A DNA stretch of 64,000 nt, taken from NCBI RefSeq assembly GCF_900111645.1, contig NZ_FOHQ01000001.1, positions 186,001 to 250,000 on the forward strand, given 5' to 3'. The number at the start of each line of letters is the position of its first letter. Position 1 is the first letter of the stretch. This DNA is from Methanococcoides vulcani. Lineage in GTDB: Archaea > Halobacteriota > Methanosarcinia > Methanosarcinales > Methanosarcinaceae. The position numbers were made by a program, and so were the translations under genes. The notes under the pieces were generated by a model. That model had not been told where the DNA came from and made no database searches. It worked only from the letters and a program-made list of their open reading frames with translations. Of this stretch, positions 27,178 to 37,048 are shown one piece after another.

Positions 27178-27204
27178 GAATAACACCGTTCCAACAATTT
27201 TTTA

Positions 27205-28413
27205 TCATTTGGAGAAAACCGCTTTGCGGACAGCTTCAATATTAGCATCCACTGTAATTGGTTCTGCAGATATATTAATAACTTCTTCAGGGTCCTTTAG
27301 CAGGTGACCTGTTGTAACACAAACAACCGTTTCATCACGACCAATGATGCCTGAATCTACAAGTTTTTTAAGTCCTGCCACAGAAGTTGCACTCGCAGGT
27401 TCGACGCCAATCCCCTCAAGCTGTGCAAGATCCTTTTGTGCCTGTACAAGTTCTTCGTCGGACACTGCTTCAGAATTACCGCCTGACTCATAGATCGCCC
27501 TTAAGGCCTTTTTTGCATTGACCGGGTTGCCTATGCGTATTGCCGTTGCAATGGTCTCCGGGTTCTTTTCAGGAACAATCTCTTCAGCGCCTTTTTTGAA
27601 TGCTTTTGTGACCGGGCAGGCTCCTTCGGCCTGGATTCCAGTCATTTTCGGGATGCTTTCAGTGACCCCAAGTTTCATGAACTCCTTGAAGCCCTTGTAG
27701 ATAGCAGCAACATTTCCTGCATTACCTACCGGAACAACGACCCTGTCAGGAACATTGAAACCAAGCTGGTCAATGATCTCATGTCCAATGGTCTTCTGGC
27801 CTTCAAGTCTGTATGGATTAATAGAATTGAGCAGGTAGATCTTCTCTTCATCACAAAGCTGACGTACAAGGACCACCGCCTCGTCGAAATTTCCTCTGAT
27901 GCTTAAGATCTTTGCACCATGTATCAATGCCTGTGCTACCTTTCCAAGAGCTACCTTTCCTTCCGGAAGCAATACTATAACAGGCAGACCTGCTTTAGCA
28001 CCATAGGTGGAAAGGGATGCAGATGTGTTCCCTGTGGATGCACATGCCAATGTTTTCATCCCCAGCTCGATTGCCTTTGAAACTCCGACAGTCATTCCAC
28101 GGTCCTTGAAAGAGCCGCTTGGATTCAGCCCTTCATGTTTGACGTACAGCTCCTTGATCCCGATCTTCTCAGCAAGGCGATCGCAACGGTAGAGTGGTGT
28201 GCCACCTTCATGAATGCTGACATGGTTTGCCTCAATAGGCAACAATGCACTGTATTTCCAGACAGATGGTGCTTCTGTTCGGAGCTTTTGCATATCGAGC
28301 TCAATAGTAGAATAGTCATAGATTACATCGAGCAACCCGCCACATTTGCAGGTATAGATGACTTCTGACTTTGTATACTTTTGACCGCATTCTATGCATT
28401 CCAGATGGTACAT
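27205..28413 (-). CDS. thrC: Threonine synthase
   Basis: PLP enzyme of 402 residues that converts O-phosphohomoserine to threonine. An N-terminal zinc-ribbon-like segment (CIECGQKYTKSEVIYTCKCG) is typical of archaeal ThrC. The PLP lysine sits in NPSGSFKDRGMTVG, and the phosphate-binding glycine loop later in PVGNAGNVAAI. The start is the ATG at 28413 behind GAGGAGACC; the open frame continues another 25 codons without a ribosome site. It forms a leftward unit with leuS and is divergent from the KEOPS subunit gene. Confidence 0.94.
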   Translation of the reverse strand: MYHLECIECGQKYTKSEVIYTCKCGGLLDVIYDYSTIELDMQKLRTEAPSVWKYSALLPIEANHVSIHEGGTPLYRCDRLAEKIGIKELYVKHEGLNPSGSFKDRGMTVGVSKAIELGMKTLACASTGNTSASLSTYGAKAGLPVIVLLPEGKVALGKVAQALIHGAKILSIRGNFDEAVVLVRQLCDEEKIYLLNSINPYRLEGQKTIGHEIIDQLGFNVPDRVVVPVGNAGNVAAIYKGFKEFMKLGVTESIPKMTGIQAEGACPVTKAFKKGAEEIVPEKNPETIATAIRIGNPVNAKKALRAIYESGGNSEAVSDEELVQAQKDLAQLEGIGVEPASATSVAGLKKLVDSGIIGRDETVVCVTTGHLLKDPEEVINISAEPITVDANIEAVRKAVFSK

Positions 28414-28570
28414 CAAAGGTCTCCTCAAAATAAGGGCATCAATGGTCTCATTACAGTGTCTGATTATAATGTGTTTAATAAATGACAACCTAAATAAAAG
28501 AAGCGGAATGAACGTTCAGCTTTGGGAAATGTTCTTTTCATTTCATGATCCCGACCGTTATACTTATTGA

Positions 28571-29104
28571 ATGAAAATAGCATCCTTTACACCTATGGAT
28601 ATCCGGCTTGTAGAAGGTTCACTTTTCATTGATGATCTGCGCTCATACCTGGGAAGACTCTCCACAATGGCATCAGAACATGATGTCATCATACAGGGGA
28701 TCAATGCAGACAAGGTTGCAGGTAAGGACCATGTGGACAGTGCCATCAGAAAAGCCATGCGTTCAATGGACAATGGTACAAATGTGGCCAAGGACCTGGG
28801 TGTCGAGATCATGCGCTACGCTTCCGGGAAGAGACAGATCGGGGAAGCTTTTTCCATAGGCCTTACGGAAGGCCAGATGAATGTGTTATTCATCGTCATC
28901 GGGGAAACTGTTTCAGTAGAAGGCATTATGGAAAGTCTTTCCGGATCAATAAAACCAGCATCTGTACTGGATTACTCGGATTCAAAAAAGGATGCTATCG
29001 TTTCACAGTTCTGCATCACCGGGGATGAGCTTGAAGCTGTGGGGGATGAAAAGATCCCTGAGCTGGTACTGGAACGCGTTGCTCTTGTGGATGTCCTGAA
29101 ATAA
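28571..29104 (+). CDS. cgi121: Cgi121, KEOPS complex subunit
   Basis: A 177-residue protein of the Cgi121 family. As part of KEOPS (with Kae1, Bud32, Pcc1) it recruits tRNA for N6-threonylcarbamoylation of A37. Hallmarks are the central SAIRKAMRSMDNGTNVAKDLGVEIMRYASGKRQI region and the following EGQMNVLFIVIG. It stands divergent from thrC with an 80-base promoter spacer, and 90 bases before glpX. The tRNA methylthiotransferase gene at 30295 acts on the same t6A base, so the region clusters A37-modification functions. Confidence 0.88.
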   Translation: MKIASFTPMDIRLVEGSLFIDDLRSYLGRLSTMASEHDVIIQGINADKVAGKDHVDSAIRKAMRSMDNGTNVAKDLGVEIMRYASGKRQIGEAFSIGLTEGQMNVLFIVIGETVSVEGIMESLSGSIKPASVLDYSDSKKDAIVSQFCITGDELEAVGDEKIPELVLERVALVDVLK

Positions 29105-29193
29105 GTGTACTCCGGAAGAAAAGTGGAGCCGGTGGAAAATATTAATAACTTTGGAACATTAGTCAGCTACATACATTTATTGGAGATGATATT

Positions 29194-30282
29194 TTGCCTC
29201 ACCCAAAGACAGCAGAGAACATGATGAAAAGTGCAGGCCCTATTGAGACTGCCTTGTTACCTAGCCTCATTCACATTACAGAGGCTGCAGCTATTGCCGC
29301 TTCCTATCAAATGGGAAGAGGAAATAAGAACTATGCCGATCACGTTTCTGTGGAAGCCATGCGCAGGATGCTGAACTGTCTTGATATCAAAGGTGTTATC
29401 AAGATCGGTGAGGGAGAGCGCGATGAGGCCCCTATGCTGTACATTGGCGAGGAAGTGGGTACAGGAGAAGGCGACATTGTAGTGGATATCGCTGTAGACC
29501 CGCTCGAGGGTACGAACCTTACTGCGGATGGAACACCCGGTTCGATCTCAGTCATGACAATGGCAGAACCCGGTGGATTGTTCCATGGTCCTGATGTCTA
29601 TATGGACAAGATCGTGGTAGGTTCCCAGGTCGTAAAGTACGAGAAGGAACACCTTGATGAGATGATCGATCTCGATGCTCCTGTTGCAAAGAACCTTGAG
29701 ATCGTTGCAAAGGCACTTAACAGGGACATCGAGGAACTGGTCGTAGTTATCCTTGACAGGGAACGTCACAAGAACAAGATCGAGGAGATCCGTGCAACCG
29801 GTGCTCGTGTGAGCCTTGTTACTGACGGTGACCTGATGCCAGGTGTTTCAACGGCTATCAGGGGTTCCGGTGTGCATGTTGTCATGGGTTCAGGCGGTTC
29901 AGGTGAGGCAGTCCTGACGGCTTCTGCCATAAAGATACTCGGTGGCAAGGTCCTTGCAAGGCTTGTCCTCCCATCGGTTGCTAACGGAATGTCTGATGAG
30001 GAGATCGAAAAGGAAAAGGCAGAGAAGATGCCAAGGCTCAGGACCATGGGTATCACCGAGGAGAACATAAATGATATACTCGACACGGACAAACTTGTGC
30101 CTGGTAAAGATGTTATCTTTGCAGCATCAGGTATCACACCGGGTCAGTTCCTGCATCAGGTCAACCTCTTTGGTGGCGGCGATGCAAGGGTGAACAGCAT
30201 CTCCATGGGAAGTTCCGGTGTTGTGAAGTTCACTGATTCGATCTACATCGGAGACAAAGAGGATACTCCGCTTCGTCTGTAA
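29194..30282 (+). CDS. glpX: Fructose-1,6-bisphosphatase class II (GlpX type)
   Basis: A 362-residue sugar bisphosphatase for gluconeogenesis. Metal and substrate motifs are visible: IKIGEGERDEAPMLYIGEEVG and VDPLEGTNLTADGTPGSISV (the DPxxGT/D loop common to Li-sensitive phosphatases), with GSGGSGEAVLTA later. The start is a TTG at 29194 placed eight bases after TTGGAGA; the nearest ATG (29187) is out of frame, so the TTG decides the start. Length is in the normal range or slightly longer at the C-terminus. Methanogens need this enzyme for hexose synthesis. The pgk gene lies at 38235. Confidence 0.92.
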   Translation: MPHPKTAENMMKSAGPIETALLPSLIHITEAAAIAASYQMGRGNKNYADHVSVEAMRRMLNCLDIKGVIKIGEGERDEAPMLYIGEEVGTGEGDIVVDIAVDPLEGTNLTADGTPGSISVMTMAEPGGLFHGPDVYMDKIVVGSQVVKYEKEHLDEMIDLDAPVAKNLEIVAKALNRDIEELVVVILDRERHKNKIEEIRATGARVSLVTDGDLMPGVSTAIRGSGVHVVMGSGGSGEAVLTASAIKILGGKVLARLVLPSVANGMSDEEIEKEKAEKMPRLRTMGITEENINDILDTDKLVPGKDVIFAASGITPGQFLHQVNLFGGGDARVNSISMGSSGVVKFTDSIYIGDKEDTPLRL

Positions 30283-30294
30283 TTTTTGTAAAAA

Positions 30295-31587
30295 ATGAAA
30301 GTGCATGTCCTAACATACGGATGCTCGGCAAACCAGGCATCGTCCGAGATCATGATCGCATCGGTCAGGGATCTTGGACATGAGCTTGTTGATGAAAAGG
30401 ATGCCGATGTTGTTGTGATCAACACATGTACTGTGAAGTATGCCACCGAACAGAAGATCCTCTTCAAGATCGAGAATCTCGGACACAAAGGCGTAGATGT
30501 GGTTGTCACCGGATGCATGCCACAGGTTCAACTGGAAGCTATACTTGAGAAGAACCCTGATGCACATATCCTTGGCGTGAATTCCATTGCAAAGGTCGGC
30601 AAGGTCCTGAATGTCATCGAAGATTCCCGTAATGGCGGTTCACGTGAAAGGGTACAATTGCTAGGTACCGAACCGGAAGGGTTCCTCAAGACTGCTCATT
30701 CAAGGTTCAATCCCAATATTCATATCTGCCAGATATCACAGGGTTGCAATTACAGCTGTGCTTACTGCATCGTGACGATCGCAAGAGGTAAACTAAGGTC
30801 CTTTGATGCGGATTCGATAGTTGAGGATGTTCGTATGGCAGTTTCTGAAGGATGCCGTGAGATCTGGCTGACCTCGCAGGATAACGGGCAGTATGGCACT
30901 GACAGGGATGTGCTGCTGCCGGAACTTTTGAGACGCATCGTGGCGATTCCAGGTGATTTCAAGGTCCGTGTGGGCATGATGAACCCTTTTTCAGTGACGC
31001 CTATACTTGATGATCTCATTGAGATTTTCAAGTCTGATAAGATATACAAGATACTTCACCTGCCGATACAGTCTGCATCGGATGCTGTCCTGAAAAGAAT
31101 GAACCGTTTCCACACCATAGAAGAAACCAATAACATCCTCGCACGCTTTAAGGAAGTCTTCCCGGAATTGACGATATTTACCGATATTATTGTCGGTTTT
31201 CCCGGTGAGACGGATGATGATTTCGACAGGACACTTGAATGGGTGAAGGATATCAGGCCGGATAAGGTGAACATATCCCGCTACACTCCACGCCCTCTCA
31301 CGAAAGCACTTGAATATCGTAATATCGACAGCCGGATCGTTGTGAACAGGTCCAATAAGCTTCATCATCTTTGTGATGATATCAAGTTAGGGTCGAAGAA
31401 AAAAATGGTCGGCTGGAAAGGTGAGGTGTTCGTATCCATGGATGCCAAGGTCAAAGGAGTGATGGCACGCACAGCTTCTTACAAACCTGTGGTGATCCCA
31501 GAAGGTTCTATTCAGCCTGGCAGTTCATGCAATGTTGAGATCTACGATACCACTTCAGGATATTTCCTTGCAAGATTGATCGATTGA
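30295..31587 (+). CDS. tRNA t6A37 methylthiotransferase (MtaB/CDKAL1 family)
   Basis: Radical SAM enzyme of 430 residues that adds a methylthio group to t6A37 of tRNA. Its N-terminal domain has the three Cys for an auxiliary cluster (YGCSANQASS, INTCTVK, TGCMPQ). The radical SAM motif is CNYSCAYC near residue 152, and a C-terminal TRAM domain ends the protein. ATG is 12 bases after glpX. It belongs to the archaeal/eukaryotic CDKAL1 branch. Its substrate base is made by KEOPS, whose Cgi121 subunit is encoded two genes upstream. Confidence 0.92.
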   Translation: MKVHVLTYGCSANQASSEIMIASVRDLGHELVDEKDADVVVINTCTVKYATEQKILFKIENLGHKGVDVVVTGCMPQVQLEAILEKNPDAHILGVNSIAKVGKVLNVIEDSRNGGSRERVQLLGTEPEGFLKTAHSRFNPNIHICQISQGCNYSCAYCIVTIARGKLRSFDADSIVEDVRMAVSEGCREIWLTSQDNGQYGTDRDVLLPELLRRIVAIPGDFKVRVGMMNPFSVTPILDDLIEIFKSDKIYKILHLPIQSASDAVLKRMNRFHTIEETNNILARFKEVFPELTIFTDIIVGFPGETDDDFDRTLEWVKDIRPDKVNISRYTPRPLTKALEYRNIDSRIVVNRSNKLHHLCDDIKLGSKKKMVGWKGEVFVSMDAKVKGVMARTASYKPVVIPEGSIQPGSSCNVEIYDTTSGYFLARLID

Positions 31588-31592
31588 CTTGC

Positions 31593-31614
31593 GATTGATT
31601 GATTGATTGATTGA
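31593..31614. repeat. Tetranucleotide repeat (GATT)5
   Basis: Five tandem GATT units plus GA lie in the spacer between the methylthiotransferase and the ClC gene. A short simple repeat of this kind can change length by slippage, but it is outside both coding regions. Confidence 0.85.
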
Positions 31615-31641
31615 ATAACTATTAACTGAATGATTTATCCT

Positions 31642-33381
31642 TTATTTTTTTGCTTCCTTTTCACGAACACTCTTGACTATTTCTTTGTTGTAGGATTTGA
31701 CAACATCACTTCTTGTGATTATTCCCAGTAGTTCGGTCTCATCGGTCCTGGAAACCACAGGCAGTCTTCCTATATCCTTCATTGCAAGTCTTTTGAGTAC
31801 AACGTCCAGTGATTCATCAGGATATGTCACCACTGGCTCAAGGGTTGCGATGTCACGGATATTTGTGTCAAGTTCTCCATACTTCACCTTTTCTCTCATG
31901 TCTTCCAGGGTCACAATGCCGCGTAGCTTTTTGTTTTCGTCAAGGACAGGGAATCCTGCATGACGGCTTGACTGCATAAGGTCAAGCAGGTCCTTTGCAG
32001 TATCGTTCATTGAGATCGTATGGACATCGTTTCTCATATTGCCTCTTACAAGCATGGATTCCATTACGTTGATCTCTTTTCCCCGGCGAATGGTGAATCC
32101 GCGTCTTTTGAGAACTTCTGTGAATATGGATTCTTCATGAAGGCTATTTGATATCGAATTACTTACAACGCAGGCGAACATCAGTGGGAGAATTAGATTA
32201 TAGTCCTTTGTGAGCTCAAAGAGGATCAGCATGGATGTAAGAGGTGCTCTCGCAGTTCCGGCAAGGGTCGCTGCCATCCCTACAAGTGCATAAGCTCCGG
32301 AAACGGCGGTAGTTGCGGGAAAAAGCTGATGCACGATAGTTCCGTATGCACCACCCAGCATAGCGCCTACGAACATAGAAGGAACGATGGAACCTCCTGC
32401 ATTTCCTGATCCGATGGTGAACGAAAAGGCAAGGATCTTAAGGACAAGAAGTATCAGCAGCAACTGAAGTGTGAAGTTGTTAGCCAGAACTTCTGTGATC
32501 ACATCATATCCTATGCCTCTTACCTGTGGGTAGAAGTATCCAATGATGCCAACAAAAAGTCCGCCAATGGCCGGTTTGAATGCCGGATGCACCGGTATTG
32601 TCCGGAAGGCATCATGGGTGATGTAGAGGGTTCGTATCAGTATAACAGATGCGATGCCGCAAAGGATGCCCAATACAAGATACAGGCCGGATTCCCTGAT
32701 GGGGTCTACAAACCCGTAATAGGAAACCTCTATTGGATGTACTTCGAAAATAAGGTTTGCAACAAGTGTCGCAAAGACCGATGACAGTACGATGGGTATG
32801 AACGTCCTTGTTTCAAGTTCTCCAAATATCACTTCTACGACAAAGACAACTCCTGCAAGAGGAGCGTTGAATGCGGCAGCTATGCCTCCGGAAGCACCAC
32901 AGCCAAGAAATATCCTGTAACGGTTGTCAGGTGCATTGATGGTTTTGGCAAAAATAGTTCCGATACCTGCTCCGGCAAGGATCCCGGGTGCTTCTTTTCC
33001 TACGGAACCGCCTGTTGAGATCGATATTATGGATAGAAATACTTCCCGGAAAGCCTCACGTATCCGAATCCTTCCTCCGTGTAATGCAGTGCCTTCGATA
33101 ACTTCAGCTACATTGCATCGTTTCAGATCTTTGTAGAGGTGGGTAACGAGCCCGACGAACAGTCCTCCGATTGCAGGGATAAATATCACATAATATTGGC
33201 CCGAAACCCCTCCATTCCAGAACACGCCTTCTGCATATTTCAGGCAAATATCATATGCAACGATAGTAAGTCCTGTGAAGATACCTATCAGTACTGCCAG
33301 ATTATTTGATATTCCTGGTTCTGAATGCAGTCTTCTGAATATTGCATTCCTTATGTTCCATTTGGTGAACCTGTTGGTCAA
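31642..33381 (-). CDS. ClC-family chloride channel/transporter with CBS domains
   Basis: A 579-residue membrane protein. The N-terminal 430 residues form the ClC fold. Selectivity motifs are GGSVGKEAPGI, with the gating Glu of the GxExP loop, and GSGNAGGSIVPSMFVGA. From about residue 450 two CBS domains follow (SMNDTAKDLLDLMQSSRHAGFPV and YPDESLDVVLKRLAMKDIGRLPV), which usually bind adenine nucleotides and regulate the channel. It may be a Cl-/H+ exchanger or a channel; the proton-path Glu cannot be judged confidently by eye. It is monocistronic and read leftward. Confidence 0.93.
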   Translation of the reverse strand: MTNRFTKWNIRNAIFRRLHSEPGISNNLAVLIGIFTGLTIVAYDICLKYAEGVFWNGGVSGQYYVIFIPAIGGLFVGLVTHLYKDLKRCNVAEVIEGTALHGGRIRIREAFREVFLSIISISTGGSVGKEAPGILAGAGIGTIFAKTINAPDNRYRIFLGCGASGGIAAAFNAPLAGVVFVVEVIFGELETRTFIPIVLSSVFATLVANLIFEVHPIEVSYYGFVDPIRESGLYLVLGILCGIASVILIRTLYITHDAFRTIPVHPAFKPAIGGLFVGIIGYFYPQVRGIGYDVITEVLANNFTLQLLLILLVLKILAFSFTIGSGNAGGSIVPSMFVGAMLGGAYGTIVHQLFPATTAVSGAYALVGMAATLAGTARAPLTSMLILFELTKDYNLILPLMFACVVSNSISNSLHEESIFTEVLKRRGFTIRRGKEINVMESMLVRGNMRNDVHTISMNDTAKDLLDLMQSSRHAGFPVLDENKKLRGIVTLEDMREKVKYGELDTNIRDIATLEPVVTYPDESLDVVLKRLAMKDIGRLPVVSRTDETELLGIITRSDVVKSYNKEIVKSVREKEAKK

Positions 33382-33493
33382 GAAGCGCCTCTTAGAAACA
33401 CGAAATGGTTCTTGGAAGAGCCATTAAGAACAAATTAAAAAGAACAGGGTCTGCCTGCTCTTTTGCACGAACTTTTAATGTAGACTTAGTTTT

Positions 33494-34057
33494 TTAGGCT
33501 TCTATCCTTTCCAGCGTCTCACAAAGGTTCTCGATGGTGTCAATGACCGTTTTCATTCCGATCTCGTCATCGTCCACCGGTTTCTGTGCAATACCTCCAA
33601 AGTGTGCACCGTCTCCCACAGGCATCATACCGTGGACGAGCATGCTGTCATGGATTCCCTGGATGGTCTTTTCCTGCCCACCGTTGCGTGATCCTCCCAC
33701 TGCCATGGCTGCACCGAACTTGCCTTTGAGCTGGAATCCCTGCCTTCTGAGAAGGACACTCCTGTCTAATAGTGCTTTGAGCTGTGCTGTCATTCCGCCG
33801 AAGTAGACCGGGGATGAGATCACGATAGCATCTGCTTCTGCGAGTTTGGTGTATATCTCCTGCATGTCATCATTGATAGGACATTTCTCGCCGCGTGCAC
33901 AGGTCCCGCATGCGATGCATGGGTTGACCTTCTTTTCGGAGAGCAGTATGCTTTCTGTTTCAAAACCTTTTGTTCCTGCGATCTCAAGAACTACGCTTAT
34001 GATCTTCTCATTGTTGCCTTCTTTTGTAGGGCTTCCGGATATTCCAAGTATCTTCAT
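33494..34057 (-). CDS. Iron-sulfur flavoprotein (Isf/NADPH-dependent FMN reductase family)
   Basis: A 187-residue flavodoxin-like protein. The FMN phosphate loop is GISGSPTKEGNN at the N-terminus. A compact Cys motif CIACGTCARGEKC near residues 48-60 is the [4Fe-4S] site of methanogen Isf proteins, which accept electrons from ferredoxin and help reduce O2 or peroxide. SSPVYFGGMTAQLKALLDR is the typical second flavin loop. I take the ATG at 34057. It stands alone between the ClC gene and the DHFR-like gene. Confidence 0.9.
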   Translation of the reverse strand: MKILGISGSPTKEGNNEKIISVVLEIAGTKGFETESILLSEKKVNPCIACGTCARGEKCPINDDMQEIYTKLAEADAIVISSPVYFGGMTAQLKALLDRSVLLRRQGFQLKGKFGAAMAVGGSRNGGQEKTIQGIHDSMLVHGMMPVGDGAHFGGIAQKPVDDDEIGMKTVIDTIENLCETLERIEA

Positions 34058-34266
34058 ATGATCACCGATACGCATAGTCAGTGCGGTATTATTAGTATTT
34101 GGGTACCGTTTCCGGGCTGTAACTTCTTAAACCTGTTGATGAACAGTTTTTACAGAAGTCCTTTTGGAGGATCCGGTTTATTACTTAACCTTAAAGGTCA
34201 TGCTCTATTATTGTTATATTGTGGGATGAAATGGGGTGAATTGCAATTAACGGAACGACTTCTATT

Positions 34267-34809
34267 GTGAGCGAAAAGGCGGGACTGAAAAAGATCCTGT
34301 ATATTGGCATGAGCCTGGATGGGTACATTGCAACCAGGTCAGGGGATATTGACTGGCTGGTAGAAGATCCGGGTTATGATCTTTATGAAAGGTTCATTGA
34401 GAACATCGGATCTATAATAATGGGAAGAAAAACATATGAAAAGATACTTTCCTTTGATATCGACTGGCCATATGGATCAATTCCCTGTTTCGTTCTGACC
34501 AGCAGTGATGAATTTAATGATACTGATATTGTCAGCTTTACTAACTCCCCGGTCGATGAACTCGTTGATGAGATAAGTTCCAGGACAGAAAAGGATATCT
34601 GGATACTGGGCGGAGGGGTAGTGGTCAGTGAATTTTTAACTTCCGGCTTGATCGATGAGATCATTATTGGAATTATGCCTGTCCTATTAGGCGATGGTAT
34701 TCCTCTTTTCCAGGAGGGGTCAGGTGAAACTAAACTGGAACTGTTGGATATAAGCAGCTATCTAAAAGGCATGGTACAAGTGCATTACAGAGTAGTTGAT
34801 GGTTCCTGA
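34267..34809 (+). CDS. DHFR-like/RibD C-terminal domain protein
   Basis: A 180-residue member of the dihydrofolate reductase-like superfamily (RibD C-terminal domain). It shows MSLDGYIATRSGDIDWL at the N-terminus, MGRKTYEKI in the middle and DIWILGGGVVVSEFL for NADPH binding. Such stand-alone proteins (YyaP/YwjB-like) often have no proven substrate, and methanogens use methanopterin rather than folate. The start appears to be GTG at 34267 with only a weak ribosome site. Confidence 0.82.
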   Translation: MSEKAGLKKILYIGMSLDGYIATRSGDIDWLVEDPGYDLYERFIENIGSIIMGRKTYEKILSFDIDWPYGSIPCFVLTSSDEFNDTDIVSFTNSPVDELVDEISSRTEKDIWILGGGVVVSEFLTSGLIDEIIIGIMPVLLGDGIPLFQEGSGETKLELLDISSYLKGMVQVHYRVVDGS

Positions 34810-34908
34810 ATCGATAAGCTATCTTCATTGAACATTTTAAGCAATATCTAATAAAAACCATTATCTACCTTTATCTTCAATATTAGGTAGAAAATTACAG
34901 GTATAACA

Positions 34909-36999
34909 ATGCTTGAAAAATTATTTGAACCAACCTCTGTGGCGGTAATTGGTGCCTCCCGTACGAAAGGGAAAGTGGGGCGGGCGGTACTTGATAATCT
35001 TATCGAGAGCTACAAGGGCGAGATAATTCCTATAAACCCGAAGGCTGATGAGATCCTTGGCCTGCGCTGCTATCCGACCATTCTGGATGCTCCCAATGCA
35101 GCAGAGCTTGCAGTCGTTGTCCTGCCTGCAGCAATGGTTCCTGATGCACTGGAAAAATGTGGCCTTGCAGATGTAAGCAACGTTGTTGTTATCTCTGCAG
35201 GCTTCAAGGAGTCGGGTATCGAAGGGGCGAAACTGGAACGAAGATGTGCTGATATCGTCAGGAAGTACGGGATGCGAATGGTCGGCCCCAATTGTCTTGG
35301 TATCATTGACACCGGATCCGGTCTGAATGCTTCCTTTGCTGCATCCATGGCAAAGAAAGGCAATATTGCAATGATGTCTCAGTCCGGTGCGATATGTACT
35401 GCTACGCTTGACTGGGCAGATGCCAGAGGGGTCGGGTTTTCGAAGTTCATCAGTCTCGGGAACAAGGCAGACCTTTCAGAGAACGATTTCCTGCTGGAGA
35501 TGGCTGATGATGACAGCACTTCGGTGATAGCTGCTTATCTTGAAGGTGTGAAGGACGGTCCAAAGTTCATGGAGATTGCCCGCGAGGTATCACACAAGAA
35601 GCCTATCGTTGTGGTGAAATCCGGTAGAACGGCAGTAGGTTCAAGAGCAGTATCTTCTCACACCGGTACTCTGGCGGGTTCAGATGAGGCCTACAATGCA
35701 GCATTTGCGCAGAGCGGTGTGATGCGGGCAGATTCCGTTGAGCAGATGCTCGACTACATACGTGCATTCTCCAGCCAGCCAGTGCCGGATGGAAAGAACA
35801 TTGCCATAGTTACCAATGCGGGCGGTCTGGGCATACTGACAGCCGATGCCTGTCATTATGCAGGTCTTTCACTGTCATCGTTTGATGAATCCACGATAGA
35901 TCGCCTTCGGGAGATGTTATCTCCTGCGGCGAATTTCTACAATCCGGTGGATGTGCTTGGTGATGCACATTCGGATATCTACGGGTATGCACTTGAAACG
36001 ATCCTTGATGACCCAAATGTTGATGGCATAATCGTACTTACATCTCCACAGGCAATGACGGACGTTAAGAGCATCGCTGAAGTGGTTGCAGAGAAGGCCG
36101 TTGCCTCCCGAAAACCTATCCTATGCAGTTTTGTTGGCGGTACCAGGATCGAGGAAGGCGAGGACATACTTGATCAGAATCACATCCCGAACTTTGCTTT
36201 TCCGGAAAGGGCAGTTTCAAGCATGGCAGCGCTGTGCAATTATGGTGTGATAAGGAAACGCGTTCATCTGGAACCTGAGAACATCAATGCGGATAAGGAA
36301 TCTGTATCTTCCATATTGAAAAAAGCACGTTCTGAGAAAAGGCACACACTTGGACTGGAATCCTTTGATATCCTGAAGGCATATGGGATCCCCACAGTGG
36401 GAACTTCCAACGTGAAGACCTTGCAGGAAGCAATTGATGCCTCTGAGGAGATGGGATATCCTGTGGTAATGAAAGTACTTTCTTCTGATATTTCCCACAA
36501 GACCGATGTCGGAGGTGTTCGCATTGGTCTTAAGGACCGGGATGATGTTGAAAGAGCATACCATACCATGATGTCGGATGTAAGGCGATACATTCCAAAT
36601 GCTGTCATATCCGGTGTGCAGATACAGAAGATGGTCACAGGTGGGAAAGAAGTGATCATTGGCATGAACAGGGATGTCCAGTTCGGTCCCCTGCTAATGT
36701 TCGGCCTTGGGGGTACCTATGTGGAAGTTCTTAAGGACGTATCTTTTAGTGTTGCTCCCATAGGGAAGGATATCTCCCGAAAGATGCTCTCTTCAATCAA
36801 GACCTATCCGATATTGACGGGTGTGCGTGGTGAGAGCCCTTCTGATATTAATTCAATAGTTGATACCCTTTGCAAGGTGTCACAGCTCGTAATGGATTTC
36901 TCCGAGATCCTTGAATTTGAGATCAACCCGCTTATGGTGCTGCCTGAAGGTCAGGGCTGCGTTGCAATGGACATCAGGCTGACCCTCGGGAGCGAATGA
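34909..36999 (+). CDS. ADP-forming acyl-CoA synthetase, fused alpha-beta subunits
   Basis: A 696-residue enzyme that interconverts acyl-CoA + ADP + Pi and acid + ATP + CoA. The N-terminal CoA-binding Rossmann domain begins VAVIGASRTKGKVG. The succinyl-CoA-ligase-like domains include SHTGTLAGSDEAY, where the His is the phosphorylated residue. From about residue 460 an ATP-grasp beta part follows (VVMKVLSSDISHKTDVGGV). The fused order alpha-beta matches archaeal acetate-CoA ligases. It is followed 49 bases later by a phosphotransacetylase-like regulator gene, which supports an acetyl-CoA role. Substrate not proven. Confidence 0.9.
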   Translation: MLEKLFEPTSVAVIGASRTKGKVGRAVLDNLIESYKGEIIPINPKADEILGLRCYPTILDAPNAAELAVVVLPAAMVPDALEKCGLADVSNVVVISAGFKESGIEGAKLERRCADIVRKYGMRMVGPNCLGIIDTGSGLNASFAASMAKKGNIAMMSQSGAICTATLDWADARGVGFSKFISLGNKADLSENDFLLEMADDDSTSVIAAYLEGVKDGPKFMEIAREVSHKKPIVVVKSGRTAVGSRAVSSHTGTLAGSDEAYNAAFAQSGVMRADSVEQMLDYIRAFSSQPVPDGKNIAIVTNAGGLGILTADACHYAGLSLSSFDESTIDRLREMLSPAANFYNPVDVLGDAHSDIYGYALETILDDPNVDGIIVLTSPQAMTDVKSIAEVVAEKAVASRKPILCSFVGGTRIEEGEDILDQNHIPNFAFPERAVSSMAALCNYGVIRKRVHLEPENINADKESVSSILKKARSEKRHTLGLESFDILKAYGIPTVGTSNVKTLQEAIDASEEMGYPVVMKVLSSDISHKTDVGGVRIGLKDRDDVERAYHTMMSDVRRYIPNAVISGVQIQKMVTGGKEVIIGMNRDVQFGPLLMFGLGGTYVEVLKDVSFSVAPIGKDISRKMLSSIKTYPILTGVRGESPSDINSIVDTLCKVSQLVMDFSEILEFEINPLMVLPEGQGCVAMDIRLTLGSE

Positions 37000-37048
37000 A
37001 CATGCTAACATTGACATTTGAGATAATAGAACAACAAAGGTGGTTATT

